This document shows positions 27,062-36,400 of a DNA stretch of 64,000 nucleotides, piece by piece. The notes below the pieces were generated by a model, which saw only the letters and a list, made by a program, of their open reading frames with translations, did no database searches and was not told where the DNA came from. Origin of the DNA: Spirosoma sp. SC4-14 (GTDB lineage: Bacteria; Bacteroidota; Bacteroidia; Cytophagales; Spirosomataceae); assembly GCF_037201965.1 (NCBI RefSeq), contig NZ_CP147518.1:6689001-6753000 (forward strand), given 5' to 3'. Made by a program: the position numbers and the translations under genes. Each line of letters starts with the position of its first letter. Positions within the stretch are counted from its first letter, which is position 1.

Positions 27062-27787
27062 CTAGAAACTGCGTTTAAGTCTATTGGCTGTAATCAACAG
27101 AAAAAACGTCATTAACGTTACCAGATAAACCACGTTTCTGGAATCAATTAACCCTTTTCCGAGTGCCCGGTATTGCTCATCCAAAGCGATATAGGAAAAG
27201 TAATATCCAAAGCCGCCTAAGGCACCCATACTGGCTATGGCACTTAGGCCGACATACAGCAGAAAACAAAAGAACACCCCCAACACAAAAGCAACAACCT
27301 GATTGTCGTTAAGCGACGAAGCCCAAAGTCCGATAGCGACAAAGACCCCGGCTAACAATACCAGTCCGATATAAGAGCCAAATACGGCCGCCGAATCGAT
27401 ATTTCCTATGGGAGAGCCCAGTTGATAGAGGGTGATATAGTACACGATCGTTGGCAATATAGTTAACACGACCAATAGCCAGCTTGCCAGAAATTTGCCG
27501 CCTACGATGCGCCAGCGACTAACCGGTTTAGTCAGCAACCATTCCAGTGTACCGGTGCGTACTTCATCGGCAAGTGAACGCATGGTTATGGCTGGCACCA
27601 GAAAGAGCATGACATAGGGGGTTAGATTAAAAAAAGCCCCCATATCGGCATAGCCATTTTCGAGCAGGCTGGTATCCGGGAATACCCAAAGCATTAACCC
27701 TATAGCCGTCAGAAATACAGCCATAATGATGTAAGCAATCGGCGACGAGAAAAATTGATTAATCTCCTTACGAAAAATAGCCCCCAT
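27062..27787 (-). CDS. gldF: Gliding motility ABC transporter permease GldF
   Basis: GldF is the ABC-2 type permease of the GldA-GldF-GldG transporter. The 241-residue protein begins IFRKEINQFFSSPIAYIIM, a hallmark of the family, and has about six membrane segments, with TMRSLADEVRTGTLEWLLTKPVSRWRIVGGKF in the first cytoplasmic loop. GldG, usually the next gene, is absent: the following gene is vanZ. The promoter side holds the second GGTTTATGGTTTA inverted repeat. Confidence 0.9.
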   Translation of the reverse strand: MGAIFRKEINQFFSSPIAYIIMAVFLTAIGLMLWVFPDTSLLENGYADMGAFFNLTPYVMLFLVPAITMRSLADEVRTGTLEWLLTKPVSRWRIVGGKFLASWLLVVLTILPTIVYYITLYQLGSPIGNIDSAAVFGSYIGLVLLAGVFVAIGLWASSLNDNQVVAFVLGVFFCFLLYVGLSAIASMGALGGFGYYFSYIALDEQYRALGKGLIDSRNVVYLVTLMTFFLLITANRLKRSF

Positions 27788-27798
27788 AGTCTAAATCA

Positions 27799-27904
27799 GT
27801 TTATGGTTTATGGCTTATCGTTTATGGTTTATGGGTGCTTTGCCGATTAGTACCCTCAACTGTGGAGCAATCATAAACCGTTAACAATAAACCATAGACC
27901 ACAT
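27799..27904. repeat. Inverted repeat, GGTTTATGGTTTA family, copy 2
   Basis: The left arm (about 27799-27840) reiterates TTTATGGTTTATGG words, and the right arm (about 27866-27904) carries their reverse complement. The central part reads GCCGATTAGTACC and matches GCCTAATTAGGACC in the copy at 3834-3927. It fills the gap between DUF4199 and gldF. Confidence 0.75.
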
Positions 27905-27911
27905 TCCATTT

Positions 27912-28430
27912 TCAATCAAACGGATTATTCTTGTTTCGGCGTATGAATGCCGCAATAATCAGCGAAAGCAGTGCGCCCATAATAATGGTCCCAAACACGC
28001 CAGCAATAAACGTAAAACCAGGCGATTGAAACTTCTGCGAAAACTCGAGTGCCTGGTCAATTTGCTCGTCAGACATATTCTGATTTTCCAGCCGTTCGCG
28101 TGCCTGTTCAAATGCGCGTTGCTGAATAGTCGGGTCAATCACAACGTTATAGAAAGTAGAAAATGCCGAAGCCAGTATACCTGCCACTCCCGAAAGCAGT
28201 GCGCCCATACCAACGCCTTCGCCATACGACATAAACCCTCCGTTTACTTTTCGGTACTCCTGCATAGCCAGAATCAGGGCCGCTATCATTACCGCCAAGG
28301 TTAGCACGGAGAACCATGGATTGGTGGTTTGGTCAGTCAGGTACAGAACCAGCGTTATTAACATCAAAACAATACCCAAAATGACGCCCCATTTTAGGGC
28401 AAGGCGTGTAGAAGATGGTTGTTCGTTCAT
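27912..28430 (-). CDS. DUF4199 membrane protein (second)
   Basis: A 172-residue protein with four hydrophobic segments. The motif GFMSYGEGVGMGALLSGVAGILASAFSTFYNVVIDP is characteristic of DUF4199, with a helical charged stretch (QRAFEQARERLENQNMSDEQIDQAL) before the last membrane segment. It has no known activity. A similar but divergent DUF4199 gene lies just upstream, and both follow the dihydroorotase-like gene, a common arrangement in Bacteroidota. Confidence 0.85.
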   Translation of the reverse strand: MNEQPSSTRLALKWGVILGIVLMLITLVLYLTDQTTNPWFSVLTLAVMIAALILAMQEYRKVNGGFMSYGEGVGMGALLSGVAGILASAFSTFYNVVIDPTIQQRAFEQARERLENQNMSDEQIDQALEFSQKFQSPGFTFIAGVFGTIIMGALLSLIIAAFIRRNKNNPFD

Positions 28431-28487
28431 AATTCGATAGCCCAGACAGAGCGCTTATGAGTGATTCGGGAGTGATTATGGCCCGTT

Positions 28488-29039
28488 TTATCGCAATACA
28501 TTATAATCCTGCTTTCGGAAAAGCAGCGAAATAATCAATACAGGGAGCACCGCCAGCGCTGTTTTTTTCGTCAGTTCATCGGGCAGCAGTACGCCGGGCG
28601 TCATGGTGCTAACCTTTGTCCATTGATCGTTAAACGTTTCAGGACCAAATTGATCGACCAGTTGTTTTTTGCCCTCCAGCAGCAGCTTTTTCGAGTTTAC
28701 AATATATTCGGCAAATACGGTAGTGTCGACCTGAGTAACGAAGAAATAAATTAGCCACCCCGTTACGAGTGCGGCAATCGTATTGATCACGTAACAAATG
28801 GTTATTCCTTCCCAAAGGTGAAGCATTCCATGACCAATATACTTCCGATAATACCACACGGTGGCGATCATCATAATAATATGAATACCAAAATCGAGAA
28901 CCCGAATATTACCCAGTGGAGGAACATCCAGCGCATAAAGAGCCAGAAAATAAAGAAAACATAAAAAGCCCGTTACCAGTCCGGCCAATAGCGGGAGCTT
29001 TAATAAGGGGTGGTTAAAATAGGTAATAATGTCTTTCAT
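28488..29039 (-). CDS. DUF4199 membrane protein (first)
   Basis: A 183-residue membrane protein with four hydrophobic segments. It has the DUF4199 pattern: YIGHGMLHLWEGITICYVINTIAALVTGWLIYFFVTQVD, then a charged region with KKLLLEGKKQLVDQFG. Its start codon overlaps the stop of the upstream dihydroorotase-like gene in an ATGA configuration, so expression of the two is coupled. The role is unknown. Confidence 0.82.
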   Translation of the reverse strand: MKDIITYFNHPLLKLPLLAGLVTGFLCFLYFLALYALDVPPLGNIRVLDFGIHIIMMIATVWYYRKYIGHGMLHLWEGITICYVINTIAALVTGWLIYFFVTQVDTTVFAEYIVNSKKLLLEGKKQLVDQFGPETFNDQWTKVSTMTPGVLLPDELTKKTALAVLPVLIISLLFRKQDYNVLR

Positions 29040-30331
29040 GTATTGTGGTTAAATTGCCCCTGATGCACAGTGCCAACCACACGGCCAGTGAGTGTCTGCC
29101 CCAAAAACGGTGAATTTCTGGATTTTGAAACTGTGTGGTCATATGCCCAGCGTGCAGTTGGATCAAACAACGTCAGGCAGGCGGGTTGCCCTTCGGCAAT
29201 GGTTACGGCAGGTAATCGCAAAATTTGGCGTGGCCCACTGGTTACTTTCTCAATGAGCTGCGTCAGCGTTAAGACCGGATTGTGAGTAAGTACAGATGCA
29301 AAAGCTGTTTCGAGACCAATCATACCGAATTCGGCCAGATCGAACTCTACATTTTTACTTTCGGCATCCTGAGGTGTATGGTCCGACACGATAGCATCGA
29401 TTGTATTATCGGCCAGCCCTGCCCATAAGGCAGCCACATCGGCCGACGATCGAAATGGCGGATTCACTTTCAGATTGGTATCAAATCCGGCCAGGGCGCT
29501 ATCGTCGAATACAAGCTGATGCGCAGCCACATCGCAGCTAACCGGCATTCCCTGCGCTTTGGCGTTCCGAATCAGTTCGACCGACCGAGCCGACGAAATT
29601 GTTGAAAAATGCAGTGCAGGCGCTTCTCCCCCCTGGCCCAGCTTCTCTGCACCGAGCACATAATCGAGCAGGCGCAGGTCACGTTCAATCATTATCTCTT
29701 CGGCTAGAGCCGGCATTCCTTTCAACCCCAGCAACGTGCTCTGCATTCCTTCGTGCATCTGTCCAAAAAGCGTCAGCCTGGTTTCTTCGGGTCGGTTCAT
29801 CAACAAGCCATTGACTGGCTGGAGGTATTGCAGTGTTTTCAGGAGCAGATCGGGATTCTGGAGCGGATGATGCCCATCAGTAAACGCTACAGCTCCGGCG
29901 TGGTGCAGATCGAGCATTTCCGTAAAATCGTCTCCGGCGGCTTTTTTAGTAATAGCTGCCGTAACATGAATAGTTACGGGCTGCCCCTCGGCCATGCGTC
30001 GAACATAACCAAGCATCCCTTTCGAATCGACAATGGGTTGCGTATTGGGCAGCACCACGATGTCGGTAAAACCACCGGCCGCAGCCGCCCGACAAACACT
30101 TGCCAGATCTTCTTTATGTTCAAAACCGGGGTCCTGTGCCGATACACGCATATCGACCCAGCCAGGAGAAACATGCAGATTAGGCACATCGATAACCTGA
30201 ACACCTGCCTCTGCGGTTAGCTGGGTGCCGATTTGCCGAATAAGGCCATTAATAATCAAGAGATCAAAAATCTGCCCATCAAACGACGAAGCAGCATCAA
30301 CAATACGAACGGAGCGAAGTAAGAGTTGCAT
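29036..30331 (-). CDS. Dihydroorotase-like protein lacking key metal ligands
   Basis: A 431-residue amidohydrolase-superfamily protein that aligns along its length with type I dihydroorotases (PGWVDMR, DPGFEHKED, LPNTQPIVDS, SDHTPQDAESK). The DxHxH metal site is replaced by D60-M-R62-V-S64, and the middle histidine segment reads NRPEE. The later H in LHFST and the D in SDHTP remain. It is therefore unlikely to bind the usual two-zinc centre and may be a structural or regulatory partner, like the inactive PyrC-like subunit of some aspartate transcarbamoylases. It precedes and overlaps a DUF4199 gene. Confidence 0.88.
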   Translation of the reverse strand: MQLLLRSVRIVDAASSFDGQIFDLLIINGLIRQIGTQLTAEAGVQVIDVPNLHVSPGWVDMRVSAQDPGFEHKEDLASVCRAAAAGGFTDIVVLPNTQPIVDSKGMLGYVRRMAEGQPVTIHVTAAITKKAAGDDFTEMLDLHHAGAVAFTDGHHPLQNPDLLLKTLQYLQPVNGLLMNRPEETRLTLFGQMHEGMQSTLLGLKGMPALAEEIMIERDLRLLDYVLGAEKLGQGGEAPALHFSTISSARSVELIRNAKAQGMPVSCDVAAHQLVFDDSALAGFDTNLKVNPPFRSSADVAALWAGLADNTIDAIVSDHTPQDAESKNVEFDLAEFGMIGLETAFASVLTHNPVLTLTQLIEKVTSGPRQILRLPAVTIAEGQPACLTLFDPTARWAYDHTVSKSRNSPFLGQTLTGRVVGTVHQGQFNHNT

Positions 30332-30332
30332 A

Positions 30333-30382
30333 ACCTTTACCCCCTTTCGGCTTATACCAAAGAGGGGGACATGGGGTAAGGT
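30333..30382. repeat. Imperfect inverted repeat ahead of the dihydroorotase-like gene
   Basis: ACCTTTACCCCC on the left and GGGGTAAGGT on the right, with a GGGGGACATGGGG word in the right half, form an imperfect dyad directly upstream of the start codon. It resembles the other word-built repeats in the window but has no second copy here. Confidence 0.4.
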
Positions 30383-30387
30383 AATTG

Positions 30388-30425
30388 AAAAAAAGGCTCC
30401 ACGGCAGTTAGCCAGTTGGAGCCTT
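30388..30425 (-). terminator. Rho-independent terminator of gcvH
   Basis: On the minus strand AAGGCTCCA and TGGAGCCTT form a 9-bp stem with a 15-base loop, followed by a T7 run. It lies 23 bases after the gcvH stop. Confidence 0.85.
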
Positions 30426-30447
30426 CCCGAATATTAGTACTGATGAA

Positions 30448-30831
30448 TCAGGCACCAACCAATTCCTGATAAGCGTCGGCCGTCAGCAATCCATCTGTCT
30501 GACTTGCATCAGCCGGTTTTACACGAACAATCCAGCCTTCGCCATAGGGATCACTATTGAGCAGTTCGGGCGATTTTTCGATAGCATCGTTCAGTTCCAG
30601 CACTTCACCTGCTATGGGCAAGAACAGGTCCGATACTGTTTTTACGGCTTCGACCGATCCAAAAACCTCGCCCTGACCGAGCGTTTGCCCAACCGTTGCC
30701 ACGTCTACATAAACAATATCGCCCAACTCATGTTGAGCAAAGTCAGTAATGCCGATCACAGCCGTGCCGTCATCTTCTAGCCGAATCCACTCGTGATCCT
30801 GCGTATAACTCAATTCTGCGGGGAAATTCAT
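30448..30831 (-). CDS. gcvH: Glycine cleavage system H protein
   Basis: GcvH carries the lipoyl arm that shuttles the aminomethyl group between the P, T and L proteins of glycine cleavage. The 127-residue protein has the typical length, with [25 protein letters not shown] at the start and the lipoylated Lys64 in [13 protein letters not shown]. No gcvP or gcvT is adjacent. In other gliding Bacteroidota gcvH lies close to sprA, as here. Confidence 0.95.
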   Translation of the reverse strand: MNFPAELSYTQDHEWIRLEDDGTAVIGITDFAQHELGDIVYVDVATVGQTLGQGEVFGSVEAVKTVSDLFLPIAGEVLELNDAIEKSPELLNSDPYGEGWIVRVKPADASQTDGLLTADAYQELVGA

Positions 30832-30909
30832 TGCGAGGTGTAATTTATACGCACAAAATACGGTAGACTAGGCCGGATTTGCAAACAGTATTCCAGCCAG
30901 GGGAGTCTG

Positions 30910-31968
30910 TTACTTTATCATCGACGATTGAGTTGGGGTAAAACTGGCGGATGCCAATCGATCGCGACTCTGGCGCTCAATCATCCATTGCGGATACGGT
31001 TTGGGCGTCATACTAACTTCGTCGAGTTGTTCGAGCTGCTCCGTTGTCAGGCTCAGATCCGTGGCTTTAAGGTTATCCAGCAATTGCTCTGTGGTTTTAG
31101 CTCCAATAATAACGCTCGTTACGGGCGGTTTAGACAAAACCCAGGCCAGTGCAATTCGGGCAACCGATACGCCGTGATCAGCCCCTATGCGCTCCATCAC
31201 GTCAATGATATCGTAGGCCCGTTCCTGATTGACTGGCGGGAAATCGAAATTCAGTCGACGCGATCCGTCGGTAGGTTTGTTGTTGCGGGTATATTTTCCC
31301 GACAGGAATCCACCAGCCAGCGGGCTCCAGGGTAAAATAGCCATGTGCTGATCCTGGGTCATCGGCACGATTTCGTTTTCGAGATCGCGCCCGGCAATGG
31401 AATAGTAGTTCTGCGTCGAAACGAACTTACTCCAGCCATATTTATCGGCAATTCCGTTGGCTTTCATCACCTGCCAGGCCGCCAGATTGGAGCAGCCAAT
31501 ATAGCGAACCTTACCGCTCCGAACCACATCTTCCAGGCCACGCATGGTTTCTTCGAGTGGTGTTGCCGCATCAAAGCCATGAATCTGGTACAAATCGATA
31601 TGATCGACCTGCAATCGTTTCAAGCTGCTTTCCAGTTGCTGCATAATCTGAAGGCGCCCCAGCCCAACCTGGTTTTTACCCTCACCCATTCGACCACGTA
31701 CTTTGGTAGCAATCACAAGATCATCGCGCGATAAGCCAAGGTCTTTTATGGCTCGCCCAAGCAACGTTTCCGACTGACCAAATGAATACACATTGGCGGT
31801 ATCGACAAAATTGATGCCTTCATCGACAGCCATCTTCACAATTTCGTTGACGCTATCCTGCTGAAGTTGGCCAATGGCCTGCCAATAGCCTTCTCCGCCA
31901 AAGGTCATGGTACCCAAACAGATTTCGGAAACCAGCACACCGGTGTCTCCCAGATACTTATAATTCAT
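30910..31968 (-). CDS. Aldo/keto reductase
   Basis: A 352-residue NADPH-dependent TIM-barrel oxidoreductase. The catalytic set is seen as D and Y in FVDTANVYSFGQSE, K in VIATKVRG and H in LYQIHGFDAAT. ASVIIGAKTTEQL-type cofactor binding is present as SVIIGAKTTEQLLDNL. An ATG at 32001 would add 11 residues; MNYKYLGDTGVLVSEICLG from 31968 is the natural family start. It lies downstream of the SDR gene on the same strand (107-base gap) and may share the MerR-controlled regulation inferred for that gene. Confidence 0.88.
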   Translation of the reverse strand: MNYKYLGDTGVLVSEICLGTMTFGGEGYWQAIGQLQQDSVNEIVKMAVDEGINFVDTANVYSFGQSETLLGRAIKDLGLSRDDLVIATKVRGRMGEGKNQVGLGRLQIMQQLESSLKRLQVDHIDLYQIHGFDAATPLEETMRGLEDVVRSGKVRYIGCSNLAAWQVMKANGIADKYGWSKFVSTQNYYSIAGRDLENEIVPMTQDQHMAILPWSPLAGGFLSGKYTRNNKPTDGSRRLNFDFPPVNQERAYDIIDVMERIGADHGVSVARIALAWVLSKPPVTSVIIGAKTTEQLLDNLKATDLSLTTEQLEQLDEVSMTPKPYPQWMIERQSRDRLASASFTPTQSSMIK

Positions 31969-32075
31969 GGCTTTATTTTGGTTAGTACTCAACAACCTCA
32001 ACTCGCAAACCGATTGTATTGTTGACCGAAGATAACGATTTGAGCAGCGTTTTAAAGGCTACTCAAATCGGATAG

Positions 32076-32885
32076 TTATCCGAAGAACATCGTATCTATT
32101 CCTTGTCTGAAGAGTTCGTCACCCACCTGCTGTCGTTGTGCATACATGGCTTTGGCATCTTCACCAGCAACATAGCGCAGTTGATTTTTGCCATCCGTAG
32201 CAGCTTCATACACCACATCGGCAATTTGCCCGGCCGTAGAGTACGACGCCTGGCGCTCTGGATTCGTAAAAGCAACCAGTACTTTATCGATATAGTCTGT
32301 ATATGCATCATGGTTGGCCAGTACCAGCGAACGACTCAAAAAATCGGTTTTGATACCTCCCGGCGAAACGGTTTTAACGCCTATTCCAAACTTCGACAGC
32401 TCGAACAACAGGCTTTCGCTCCAGCCTTCAAGCGCCCATTTTGTGGCATGATATACCGAATTGAAGGGGAGTGCTACCAAACCCCCTATTGAGGTTGTTG
32501 TAATAAACAACCCCGATTTCTTTTCCCGAAAATAGGGTATAAAAGCCTGCGTAACCCGAATCACACCCAGCAAATTGGTATTAATTTCATCCACAATCTG
32601 CTCGTCGGTGGTACCTTCCAGCGGTCCGGCCAATCCATAACCTGCATTGTTGAATACGACATCGACACCACTCGTTTCAATAGCCTGCTGAGCTACCGAT
32701 TTGATCTGAGCCGGATTTGTTACATCCAAAGCAAGCAGCGTAATGTTTGGCAGTTGGCCTAATTCGACTTCCTTTTCGGGTTTGCGCATGGTTGCAATTA
32801 CATTCCATCCTTTAGTTGAAAACAGAATGGCAGTGGCCCGGCCAAGGCCCGTTGATGCACCAGTAATAAAAATTGTTTTTGTCAT
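32076..32885 (-). CDS. Short-chain dehydrogenase/reductase
   Basis: A 269-residue classical SDR. The cofactor motif TGASTGLGRA is at residues 8-17, NNAGYG follows near 90, and the catalytic YHATK is near 150. The substrate is unknown. It is divergently transcribed from a MerR-family gene, with a dyad in the spacer that suits a MerR operator, so it is probably the regulated target. Confidence 0.88.
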   Translation of the reverse strand: MTKTIFITGASTGLGRATAILFSTKGWNVIATMRKPEKEVELGQLPNITLLALDVTNPAQIKSVAQQAIETSGVDVVFNNAGYGLAGPLEGTTDEQIVDEINTNLLGVIRVTQAFIPYFREKKSGLFITTTSIGGLVALPFNSVYHATKWALEGWSESLLFELSKFGIGVKTVSPGGIKTDFLSRSLVLANHDAYTDYIDKVLVAFTNPERQASYSTAGQIADVVYEAATDGKNQLRYVAGEDAKAMYAQRQQVGDELFRQGIDTMFFG

Positions 32886-32970
32886 GGGAGTAACGAGTTA
32901 TGTTTACCTGTAGCCTGTATGCTGACGGAATGATTGGCAAACAGTCTCAAGTCAGTTACTTTACCCTACA

Positions 32971-32992
32971 AATTGGAGCCTACTCCAGAATT
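32971..32992. promoter_or_regulatory. Candidate MerR-family operator
   Basis: TTGGAG-CCTA-CTCCAG is a short-gap dyad, flanked by AATT on both sides, in the spacer between the divergent SDR and MerR genes. It resembles the TTGGAGTTAACTCCAA-type sites of MerR regulators that control oxidoreductase genes. Confidence 0.55.
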
Positions 32993-33019
32993 CCCCAACG
33001 GTCTATCTTTTTTACAGCT

Positions 33020-33421
33020 ATGTATATCCGCGAACTATCCGAACGAACCGGCCTTACGCCAGACACCATTCGGTTCTATGAAAAACTAAAGCTAATTCAG
33101 GGCAATCGCCAGCATCGGCAAGGACATCGACAATATGAGGAGTCGCATATTACGACGCTTATTCAGATCAAGTTTGCCAAAGCAATGGGATTCACGCTAA
33201 AAGACATACAGGAAAAATTAGCCGACTGGCATACCGGTCGGCTAACAGACGAAGACAAACGGGAAATTCTGACAGCCCAGCTTCAGAAAATGGACGAAGC
33301 GGCAGCCCAGATTGATCACGTAAGGCAGTATCTACGCAAAAAAATCGATCTACTCCACTGCCATTCGCTACAGGTTTCGAACCTGACCGAAAACCGGCAA
33401 CTCGTTACTCTGCCAGATTGA
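33020..33421 (+). CDS. MerR-family transcriptional regulator
   Basis: A 133-residue regulator from the ATG at 33020. The winged helix-turn-helix is at the N-terminus (YIRELSERTGLTPDTIRFYEKLKLI), followed by a long dimerisation coiled coil (LTAQLQKMDEAAAQIDHVRQYLRKKIDLL). There are no paired cysteines typical of metal sensors; single cysteines or other residues could sense aldehydes, which is inference. An upstream ATG at 32900 would add 40 residues unrelated to the family. Its 3' end overlaps the sprA stop by 17 bases on the opposite strand. Confidence 0.88.
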   Translation: MYIRELSERTGLTPDTIRFYEKLKLIQGNRQHRQGHRQYEESHITTLIQIKFAKAMGFTLKDIQEKLADWHTGRLTDEDKREILTAQLQKMDEAAAQIDHVRQYLRKKIDLLHCHSLQVSNLTENRQLVTLPD

Positions 33422-36400
33422 ATTTTAACTGGACACCACCAGAGGTAGTTGCCCGCCGGAATGAGTTCGACACGAGTGGATCATTGAAGGTGCGGTCGAA
33501 ATAGAAATTGAAATTCAACCGACGACTAACCACGTAACTGATCTGCGGTCGCAACTGGAAGTTTACGTTACCAGCCGTAATAATTTGCTCGGCATCCAGT
33601 TTGCGCTGAATAGACCGCGTATCGCGGAAGGTTACGTTGCAGGAGAACGTCAGGTCGTTTTTCAGCCGTTTGTAGGCCCCATTGATTCGGAAGGGAATCC
33701 GAACATTTTGCCGGGTGAAGCCAATGGAAGCTGTCAGGTCTTTATTGCTTAGCTCTGCCACCTGCGCATTCGACAAACTCAGCGCAACATCGCGGCTCTG
33801 ATTATACTCTAACCGGCCACTGATCCGGTTTTTTGTCTGAAACTGAACCCCAAGCAGTGGCGCAAACTTCTCCGACATAGTAATGGTGCTCATGGCCAGA
33901 ATGGGCATGTACTGACCAAGCTGGTTTACGGCCAGCGGCAACATCTGGCCGTTCTGATCCATAATGGTCCCCGGCGCAAAATTCTGCACCGCCAGGTTCA
34001 CATAGGCCGACCCATAATCCAGATTGGAAATAAAATTGCCTACGCTGTAGTTCGAGGTATAGCTATGAGTGATGGTAAAGGCGCTGAATTTTTTCTGAAT
34101 AAACCCTAAGCCCGACAATCCATTATAGTCGACTCGCCAGTTGGGTAGCGGAAAACTATAGAACGGCGACAGTTGGGCTTTCTCCTTCGGCTGGCCGCTA
34201 TAGGCCGCAAAAAACGCCGGAATCAGCACATCCTGCGAGGTAGTCGTGTATTTGCCTCCTCCATCTGGATTTGCTTTGGTTAAGCGATCAACAAAATACT
34301 GCCGATATTCTTCGAAACGGTCGAAAATGGGCGATGTATTATCTTTCCGTAACCCAATAAACGCCGTTCGGAACGACCAGAACGACATACTAAACTGACC
34401 GCTCCGCACCGGCGACTGTGTTTCAAACGGGCCTCCCGACGTAGCCGGGCGGTAGTATTCCTGATAGGCATCGGAGCGCGTCAGCCGCCACTCGACCTGC
34501 ATTCTGAAGTCTTTAAACGGCTCCAGCGTTGTTCTTGCACTGAAATTTTTGGCGCGGTTTTGCTGGAAAGCCGTGTTCTGCACCGTACTCGGCGACAGCC
34601 AGCCTTTCTGCGCGGCTTTGTAGGCAATATTATAATCCTGTCCACCCAGCACGAAATTCAGGCCCGGTGCATTTTCCTTACTCAAGCCAAAGAATCGGGG
34701 CGAAGGCAGAAAACCCGGCAAAATGGTAGACTCCTGAATGGTATAAGAGAAGTTGATCCCCCGAACCGTCAGCAATACCCGCGTAAAGTTTTTCAGCACC
34801 TTGCTTTCGCTTCGTTCAATTTCTTCAATATCGCCGGGGTTACGGGCAAAGTTCTTCCGAACCGGCGAGGGCGTATTGACAAAACGAAGGTACCGGATTT
34901 TGTTATAGAGCCGAATCAGGTCTACGCGGCCCGTCACACCCCGTTCGCGGTTGTTACGAATTATATTCCCGAAAGGCACCCCCGACGAATCGGCAATGCC
35001 GTATGAATTGGCCTGGAACTGATACCCGACTCCATACACGGCGTCGGCAGCCATCCAGTCGAGCAGCGGAATCTTGTCGAGCGGCAGGCGGTAAGTAGCC
35101 CTGATGTCCTGATTGAAGTTTTTCATCCGGCCCAGGTGTTTGATGCTATTGATGATCGAATCGCGTTTGGCTCGGGTATCGATGTCGCCAGCCGGTTCGT
35201 CGATAATCGCATTGGCCTGTGCTTTATAGGTTAGTACCAGACTACGGGTCAGGTTCCAGGTCAGGTCGTAATAACGATTGAAGAGGAAATACTTCTCAAA
35301 CTGCGGCACAATACCATTCGTAGTCAGATCCGATGAGCGCAACTGAGTTTTAATAAAGCTCCGGTCCATATCGCTCCGAATCGATACCAGTGTTGGCAAC
35401 GGCGTCAGATTAAAGTCTTTGAGCCAGCGCAGATACGGAGCCTCAAATGAGGCCTTATTTCGGAATGGTTCAAACGTTTTCGGCTGGCTGCTAAACGTAT
35501 AGGAAAAGCCTCCTTTTGTTTGATTTTGCAGATATTCCTGCGTCAGAATATTTGTTCGTCTCGTATCGTTGTGAGCATAGCTGAACGAAAAATTTTCGAT
35601 GTCATAGAAATGCAGTTTTGCATTTGGATTCGTTTTTATTTTCCGAACATTTGAGAAATTATACCCCCGGCTTATGGTGTTATCCTGCACTAGTTTTCGA
35701 TAATTTTCGCGTTCGGCTTCCGACGTTTTTGTCGACAGCGAAATATCCAGAGGCACATCCGGGTCGAGCGGATCGAAGTGCGGATCGACATTCCGGTGAT
35801 CATAGTTCACATACATCGGAATGCGTAGTCCCCAACTTTGCGGAAAAAATTTATCCAGCGCCAGGGCCGATGTAAATCCAAACTCCGTTGTCGTTTCCAG
35901 CGCCCGGTCGCCAATTCGGGTTTGCACACCCCCAAAGCCAAACGTGGTTATTCGCCCCGATGCCGTAAGCGTTCCCAAATCGGCCAGTTTCACATTCATT
36001 ACTCCCGTGGCGGCAATTCCGGCATGTTGATCGTAGCCATTAGCCCGTAATTCATCGACCCAAACGGTAAAGGTCTTGGCCCGTTCGCCATCGCCAACAA
36101 TTTTTGGGTTTCGCACCCCGATCATCACCGACTGAACAGCGCTTAAATCTGGGTTACCAACTACCGTAATTTTATAATGCTGATCGGCCGACAGTTCGCT
36201 ATAAGCCAACGATGTCTGACGAGTCAGGGCCCGATTCCGGTTTGCTTTTACGGTAATAAGTTCTGAAAACGCCAGGTCCAGATTATTGGCTTCTGGCCAG
36301 ACCTGCGCCCGCAGTCCTTCATCTTCAGGATCGCCCGTCAGATTACCCGGCGTTGCTACCAGATTCGGAATTTCGATTTCGTAGTAGTTGTCGGTATAAT

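Noticed and set aside
32900-33019. 40-residue N-terminal extension of the MerR regulator
   Set aside because: MerR proteins begin at the helix-turn-helix; the extension covers the operator-like dyad and promoter region.
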